Shown: piece after piece, positions 60,343 to 64,000 of the stretch | Numbering within the stretch: position 1 is the stretch's first letter | Layout of the letters: each line of letters begins with the position of its first letter | Source of the DNA: Agromyces protaetiae | GTDB lineage: Bacteria > Actinomycetota > Actinomycetes > Actinomycetales > Microbacteriaceae | Reading direction: 5' to 3' | DNA: 64,000 bases | Assembly (NCBI RefSeq): GCF_030866785.1 | Contig: NZ_CP133018.1 | Location: forward strand, 3,906,001-3,970,000 | Program-made: the position numbers and the translations under genes | Notes under the pieces: model-generated | Told to the model about the DNA's origin: nothing | Databases searched by the model: none | The model's input: only the letters and a program-made list of their open reading frames with translations

Positions 60343-61335
60343 CTACTTCAGCCGTCGCGTCGATCGCCGGATCAGGAGTTCCGGGACGAGCAGTTCGTGC
60401 TCGATCACGCCGGTGGAGACGAACCGCTCGGCGACCTCGATCGCGCGGCGGCCGAGCTCGGCGAGGGGCTGGGCCACGGTCGTGATCGACGGGTTGAAGG
60501 TCGCGCCGATCGCCACGCCGTCGAAGCCGGTGACGGAAAGGTCCTCGGGGATTCGAACGCCGCGCTCCGACACCTGCGACATGAAACCGAACGCCGCCAT
60601 GTCGTTCGAGGCGATCACGGCCGTCGGACGCGACGGGAGGGCCAAGAACTGCTCTGCCGCGGCTCGACCGGCTTCCGGCCCGTATCCTCCGTTGATGACG
60701 CTCGGCGCGAGTCCGTGCGCCGTCGCGAGGATGCGGAACTCGTCGAGGCGCTCCTGGCCGGAGTAGGTGCCGACCGTTCCGGTGAGGTAGGCGATCTCGC
60801 GGTGGCCGAGTTCGAGCAGATGCTCGAACGACAGCCGCACGCCGAGCCGGTTGTCGATGAACACGGTCGGCACGTCCAGCTCAGGAGGCACGCGATCGAT
60901 CACGATCAGCCGCTTCGCGAGCGCCGCCTGTCCGAGCGCGTCGACGTCGAGCTTGGTCGAGGGCGCGACGATCGCGAACGGCGAGAACAACGCATCCATC
61001 GACGCGAGGTAGGCACTGGTCTGCCCCGGGACGCCCTCGGTGACGCACAACACCAGTTGATAGCCGCGCGGACCGGCGACCGCGGCGATCGCCTTGGCCA
61101 GCTCTCCGTAGAACGGGTTGGTGATGTCGGGCACGATGAGCGGAACGAGATTGCTCGCCTTGCGACGCAGGGCTTGCCCGAGCGGGTTCACGCGGTACCC
61201 GAGCTCCTCGGCGATCCGGAGAATCCGCTCGCGCGTCTTGACATTGACCGCCTCCGGGCGCGAGAGCGCGCGGGAGACGGTGGAGCTGTGCACGCCGGCC
61301 GCCTTGGCGACGTCGTGGAGGCTCAACTCGCCCAT
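60343..61335 (-). CDS. LacI-family transcriptional regulator
   Basis: 330-residue repressor. SLHDVAKAAGVHSSTVSRAL is the N-terminal helix-turn-helix, and RVNPLGQALRRKASNLVPLI the hinge. The periplasmic-binding-like sensor carries PDITNPFYGELAKAI and STGPTAVIASNDMAA-type motifs near its end. It overlaps the upstream dehydrogenase gene by 13 bases and sits before the isomerase operon. Candidate sites CAATCG(A/T)TTG lie at both unit starts. The inducer is presumably a sugar from the pathway. Confidence 0.9.
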   Translation of the reverse strand: MGELSLHDVAKAAGVHSSTVSRALSRPEAVNVKTRERILRIAEELGYRVNPLGQALRRKASNLVPLIVPDITNPFYGELAKAIAAVAGPRGYQLVLCVTEGVPGQTSAYLASMDALFSPFAIVAPSTKLDVDALGQAALAKRLIVIDRVPPELDVPTVFIDNRLGVRLSFEHLLELGHREIAYLTGTVGTYSGQERLDEFRILATAHGLAPSVINGGYGPEAGRAAAEQFLALPSRPTAVIASNDMAAFGFMSQVSERGVRIPEDLSVTGFDGVAIGATFNPSITTVAQPLAELGRRAIEVAERFVSTGVIEHELLVPELLIRRSTRRLK

Positions 61336-62258
61336 GCCCGGCCCCGATCACGATCGCCGTGCATATCCCGATACGCGAGGTCGACCACCTCCATCGCTGC
61401 GACGAGATCGTCGATCTGCGGCAACGCCGCGAACCCTGCGTCGAACGACTCCGCGACCTCCGCAACGAAATCCCGGAACAACAGGTCACTGTCCACGTCG
61501 ATCCGCGCTCGCTCGATGGTGCCGTCGGCGCGGGTCAGCGACACGTCGCCCCCGGCCCCGATGCTGACGAACCCGTCCTCTCCCGCCAGAGTCATACTCA
61601 CATGACGTTTCGCCGCCGCAGACGGAAACACGTACCCGAGCTCCACGGTTGCCGAGCGTCCGTCCTCGGTGGTCAGAATCATGACCGCATGGTCCTCGAT
61701 GTCCAGGTGGTGCAGCGCGTGGTGGCCGACGGCGCGGACTGACGCGATCGGTGCACCGAACAGCTCGGTCGCGACATCCGCGAAGTGCGCGCCCAGATTG
61801 ACGAGGACTCCGCCGCCGGAGTCCGGGTCGAGCATCCATGCGCACTCCGCATCGACGTACCGTTGCGGCGGGCCGACGAGGTAGGTGACGGTGAGATACG
61901 TGGGCCTCGCGATCGACCGCAAGACGCTCATGAACGGGGCTGCGCGGTGTACCAGCGGTACCGCCACCGGCACGCCGTGCCGATGGGCCAGGTCGCGGAG
62001 CGACCGCAGGTCGGCCAGGTTCAACGCCCCCGGCTTTTCCAGCACGACCGGGATGCCCCGCTCGATGAAGTGTGCGGCCTGCGCGGCCATCCGTTCGTGC
62101 GCGGTCATCACGAACGCGACATCGATACCGGAGTCGGCCCCTGCCGACCCCCTTTCCTCGGCGACCTCGACGAGGTCGAACCGGGTTCGCAGTGCGTCCA
62201 TGTAGAGGGGCGCGTGCCAGTGCGCGGCACCGACGAGCACGGTCCTGGGGCGCTTCAC
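61323..62258 (-). CDS. Gfo/Idh/MocA-like oxidoreductase C
   Basis: About 311 residues, a divergent Gfo/Idh/MocA protein. RTVLVGAAHWHAPLYMDALR replaces the usual GxGxxG start. VVLEKPGALNLADLRSLRDL keeps E-K-P, and VNLGAHFADVATELFGAPIA supplies the His/Asp pair. I chose the GTG at 62258 (AGGAAGG eight bases upstream); GTG 62267 and TTG 62282 are in frame too. It is translationally coupled to lacI (13-base overlap). It is much less like the other two dehydrogenases and may be the first oxidising step or a different substrate class. Confidence 0.78.
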   Translation of the reverse strand: MKRPRTVLVGAAHWHAPLYMDALRTRFDLVEVAEERGSAGADSGIDVAFVMTAHERMAAQAAHFIERGIPVVLEKPGALNLADLRSLRDLAHRHGVPVAVPLVHRAAPFMSVLRSIARPTYLTVTYLVGPPQRYVDAECAWMLDPDSGGGVLVNLGAHFADVATELFGAPIASVRAVGHHALHHLDIEDHAVMILTTEDGRSATVELGYVFPSAAAKRHVSMTLAGEDGFVSIGAGGDVSLTRADGTIERARIDVDSDLLFRDFVAEVAESFDAGFAALPQIDDLVAAMEVVDLAYRDMHGDRDRGRAWAS

Positions 62259-62279
62259 CGCTGCCACCTTCCTCCCCGC

Positions 62280-62289
62280 CAATCGATTG
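62280..62289. promoter_or_regulatory. Candidate LacI-family operator before the dehydrogenase-lacI unit
   Basis: CAATCGATTG is a perfect 10-base palindrome about 20 bases upstream of the dehydrogenase start. It matches the core of the sites at 60249-60273. It would let LacI repress its own unit. Confidence 0.6.
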
Positions 62290-62383
62290 CGGTTAGGGAA
62301 CAGTATGGACGATCGACGCGCTGACGCTCATTCGCAGATCTCCGTCTCCGCGGCGACGGCCGCGATCACACCGTGCCGGTGAG

Positions 62384-62479
62384 ATGAACGGAGTCCGCGC
62401 GTCACGCACGGAGTACCTGTTCCAGCCCGAGCTCGTGGTCCGGGAGTCCACCGGCCCCGCGCCCGCACGCGCGAGATGA
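62384..62479 (+). pseudogene. Remnant of a LacI-family regulator C-terminus
   Basis: An open frame ending at TGA 62477-62479 encodes TEYLFQPELVVRESTGPAPA. Its core, PELVVRESTGPAP, is the standard C-terminal end of LacI-family regulators. Only about 30 codons remain, and there is no ribosome-binding site or helix-turn-helix. It is on the opposite strand to the intact lacI and so is a separate, lost regulator. This is the only recognisable content of the 306-base gap 62259-62564 apart from the operator at 62280 and a repeat before the next gene. Confidence 0.6.
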
Positions 62480-62531
62480 GTCGAGCTGCGTCGTGGGCGA
62501 TCGCGGCACACCACGTGCGCGCCCGTCGCGT

Positions 62532-62554
62532 AGGGTGAAGGCGAATCTCACCCT
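62532..62554. repeat. Inverted repeat just before the DoxX-like gene
   Basis: AGGGTGA and TCACCCT are perfectly complementary around a 9-base loop and end right at the CTGGAGG ribosome-binding site of the next gene. It could act as an operator or as an mRNA hairpin limiting translation. Confidence 0.45.
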
Positions 62555-62564
62555 GGAGGCGGCC

Positions 62565-62978
62565 ATGTCACGCGACGACGTTCCGGCGAGCACCGTGCCC
62601 CGCACGATCGGACGCGTCGCCCTCGCCGCGGCGCTGGTGTTCGCGGGCGTCAGTCACCTGTTCTGGGCGCGGAAGGAGTTCCGCGCCCAGGTGCCGACCT
62701 GGGTGCCGCTCGACGCGGACGCCGTCGTGGTGGCGTCGGGCGCGGTCGAGATCGGGCTGGGCGGCGCGCTCGTCGCGTTGCCGCGCGAGCGACGCCGCAT
62801 CGGATGGATCGTCGCGGCGTTCTTCGCCGCGGTCTTCCCCGGGAACATCGCGCAGTTCACCGAGAAGCGCGACGCGTTCGGCCTGGACTCGGATCGCGCC
62901 CGAGGCATCCGTCTCCTCTTCCAGCCGGCGCTCATCGCCCTCGCGATCTGGTCGACCAGCGCGCCGCGCCGGCGCTGA
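62565..62978 (+). CDS. DoxX-like membrane protein
   Basis: 137 residues with about four hydrophobic segments. RVALAAALVFAGVSHLFWAR starts the DoxX-like pattern, then GAVEIGLGGALVALPRERRR, and IGWIVAAFFAAVFPGNIAQF holds the family's P-x-N loop; the end is LLFQPALIALAIWST. DoxX relatives are linked to redox and thiol stress but are poorly defined. ATG 62565 has CTGGAGG seven bases upstream; an in-frame start at 62493 lacks one. No operon partner is in view. Confidence 0.78.
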   Translation: MSRDDVPASTVPRTIGRVALAAALVFAGVSHLFWARKEFRAQVPTWVPLDADAVVVASGAVEIGLGGALVALPRERRRIGWIVAAFFAAVFPGNIAQFTEKRDAFGLDSDRARGIRLLFQPALIALAIWSTSAPRRR

Positions 62979-63037
62979 GCGGCCGCCGCGGAGTGGTCGC
63001 ACCCACCCCACGACGGCCGCTCGTCGTCGCCTGGCCG

Positions 63038-64000
63038 CTACGCGACCGGGCGTGACTCCACACCATCACGACGGTGACTGTTCCGCCGACGGAGCAGCAA
63101 CCACGCTCCGAGCGCCATCACCAGTGCCGCGAAGCCGCCGATGGTCCAGGCGCCCGCCGCGTCGATCGGCGATCCGGTGTTCGCGAGCTCGCCGTCGGAG
63201 CCGGATCCGGCAGGCGCGCCGATGCCGGCCGGGGACGAGCCCGGAGCGCCCGGCGCGCCAGGCCCACCAGGCGTTCCCGGCGTACCGGGCGTGCCCGGAT
63301 CCGTCGGATCCACAGGCACCTCCGCCGCAGGGATCACGGTGAACAGGCTCACGCCGGAATAATCCACGGCCCCGAAGGGGTCGGCGCTCTGCACATACCA
63401 ACCGTGCTCACCGAGCTCGGTCAGCGGCCAGGTCGCCGTCAGCACGGATCCGCTCGGCACGTCCGCGAAGGCGGCGATCTCATTCGTGGTGAGGATCTCG
63501 GCCGAGAAGGCGTCGGTCGCGAGCGCCCGGGTCTTCGGAGCGATGCCGAGGTCCGCGTACGAGATCTCGAACTCCTGGTCCGCGTACGGGTCCTCCGGCG
63601 GCCCGACCAGGCCGGGGTCGTCGGAGTTGTACTGGCCGAGCGAGTGCGAGTACGTGCGGACCAGCATCTGCTGCGTCTCGTTGTCGAAGTGCAGCATCCG
63701 GAAGAAGCCCTGCCCGCCCTCCGGCAGCGCCTGATAGTCGAACAGCATGTTGTACACCGTGCGGTCGGCGACGCCGTCGCCGTCGTCGTCGAACGTGTCG
63801 GCACGCGTGGCCGCGTCGTGGTAGTGGCCGGAGAGGACCATCTTCACGTTCGGGTTCGGCGCGACGACCTCGTCCTGGATCTGCTGCGGCACCGGCCCGA
63901 GCCCACCGCTCGGCAGCAGGTTCTCGTGCAGGTTGATGATCGCGATGCGCTCGGGGTGCGCCGCGAGCACCTCGTTCATCCACGCGATCTCGGCGGCGGC
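63038..64000 (-). CDS. Surface-anchored metallophosphoesterase (C-terminal part)
   Basis: At least 321 residues, open at the right edge. The calcineurin-like phosphoesterase end is visible as RIAIINLHENLLPSGG and VKMVLSGHYHDAATRAD, where GHxH supplies metal-binding His. A beta-rich domain follows, then a Gly/Pro-rich spacer (GTPGTPGTPGGPGAPGAPG). The C-terminus is LANTGSPIDAAGAWTIGG followed by a hydrophobic helix and RRRNSHRRDG, a sorting signal of the LAxTG type used by actinobacterial class E sortases. It is therefore predicted to be cell-wall anchored and to act on an extracellular phosphate ester. The signal peptide lies outside the window. Confidence 0.85.
   Translation of the reverse strand, partial: AAAEIAWMNEVLAAHPERIAIINLHENLLPSGGLGPVPQQIQDEVVAPNPNVKMVLSGHYHDAATRADTFDDDGDGVADRTVYNMLFDYQALPEGGQGFFRMLHFDNETQQMLVRTYSHSLGQYNSDDPGLVGPPEDPYADQEFEISYADLGIAPKTRALATDAFSAEILTTNEIAAFADVPSGSVLTATWPLTELGEHGWYVQSADPFGAVDYSGVSLFTVIPAAEVPVDPTDPGTPGTPGTPGGPGAPGAPGSSPAGIGAPAGSGSDGELANTGSPIDAAGAWTIGGFAALVMALGAWLLLRRRNSHRRDGVESRPVA

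Noticed and set aside
1..64000. CRISPR arrays, tRNA/rRNA genes, IS elements, integrases or attachment sites
   Set aside because: I saw no regularly spaced repeats, transposase or integrase motifs, cloverleaf-like segments or rRNA-like stretches in the sequence. Not seeing them by eye does not exclude a short ncRNA.

Overview
The window reads as chromosomal DNA from a high-GC actinobacterium, most likely Microbacteriaceae (Agromyces/Leifsonia/Microbacterium-like). The grounds are strong G/C third-position bias, frequent GTG and TTG starts, coenzyme F420 genes (fgd, fbiD), a C-terminal LANTG sortase-type signal, and many 4-bp ATGA/GTGA gene overlaps. I see no rRNA, tRNA, CRISPR, IS element or phage gene. 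The window is almost entirely accessory catabolism: carbohydrate, amine/aromatic, and F420-linked oxidoreduction loci, each with its own regulator.

Regions. (1) 1-6875: L-fucose-type glycoside utilisation. It has a sugar-binding lipoprotein (cut by the window edge), a GH95 alpha-L-fucosidase overlapping an aldo/keto reductase, a divergent FCD-type GntR regulator, then a zinc dehydrogenase and a KduD-like SDR. (2) 6911-7080: a dead C-terminal fragment of a carbohydrate-active protein. (3) 7106-11483: MarR-zinc ADH, divergent from an FAD monooxygenase translationally coupled to a Tat-exported multicopper oxidase. (4) 11543-29582: a large amine/amino-acid-like locus. An 11-gene leftward operon (23687 to 12260) carries a PotABCD-type importer, two SDRs, a GntR regulator, a TPP enzyme, a fold-III PLP decarboxylase, an M20 amidohydrolase and an FAD/NAD(P) oxidoreductase. 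It diverges from aldehyde dehydrogenase, FAD aromatic hydroxylase, copper amine oxidase and a small membrane protein. A second, closely related GntR gene lies at its far end. (5) 29609-34168: a CGNR regulator, a lipoprotein, and two MFS pumps, the first behind a SoxR-box-like promoter and apparently leaderless. (6) 34165-40801: a homoprotocatechuate meta-cleavage (hpa) operon, hpaH-hpaI-(FAH-RraA fusion)-gntR-hpaE-hpaD. Together with the amine oxidase, aldehyde dehydrogenase and hydroxylase of region 4 it could make a route from a tyramine/dopamine-type amine to central metabolites. (7) 41002-47828: LysE exporter, a signal-less Type-I periplasmic-binding-fold protein, TSUP permease, an atypical SDR, soxR, a VOC protein, and an MFS-TetR operon with a large inverted-repeat operator. 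(8) 48035-52953: deoR-LLM-fbiD-fgd (F420) divergent from KDPG aldolase and a P-loop kinase. (9) 52955-62258: a LacI-controlled set with a sugar isomerase/epimerase, a NitT/TauT-type ABC importer, three Gfo/Idh/MocA dehydrogenases, an F420-type LLM oxidoreductase and a VOC protein. (10) 62384-64000: a LacI C-terminal remnant, a DoxX-like membrane protein, and the C-terminal part of a surface-anchored metallophosphoesterase.

The two best candidates for an undescribed system are the 11-gene PLP/TPP/M20/PotABCD operon with its divergent amine-oxidase arm, and the LacI/F420/Gfo-Idh-MocA/TauABC-like operon. All functions are read from sequence features and family knowledge; no database search was run. 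Start sites were chosen from ribosome-binding sites and gene overlaps.
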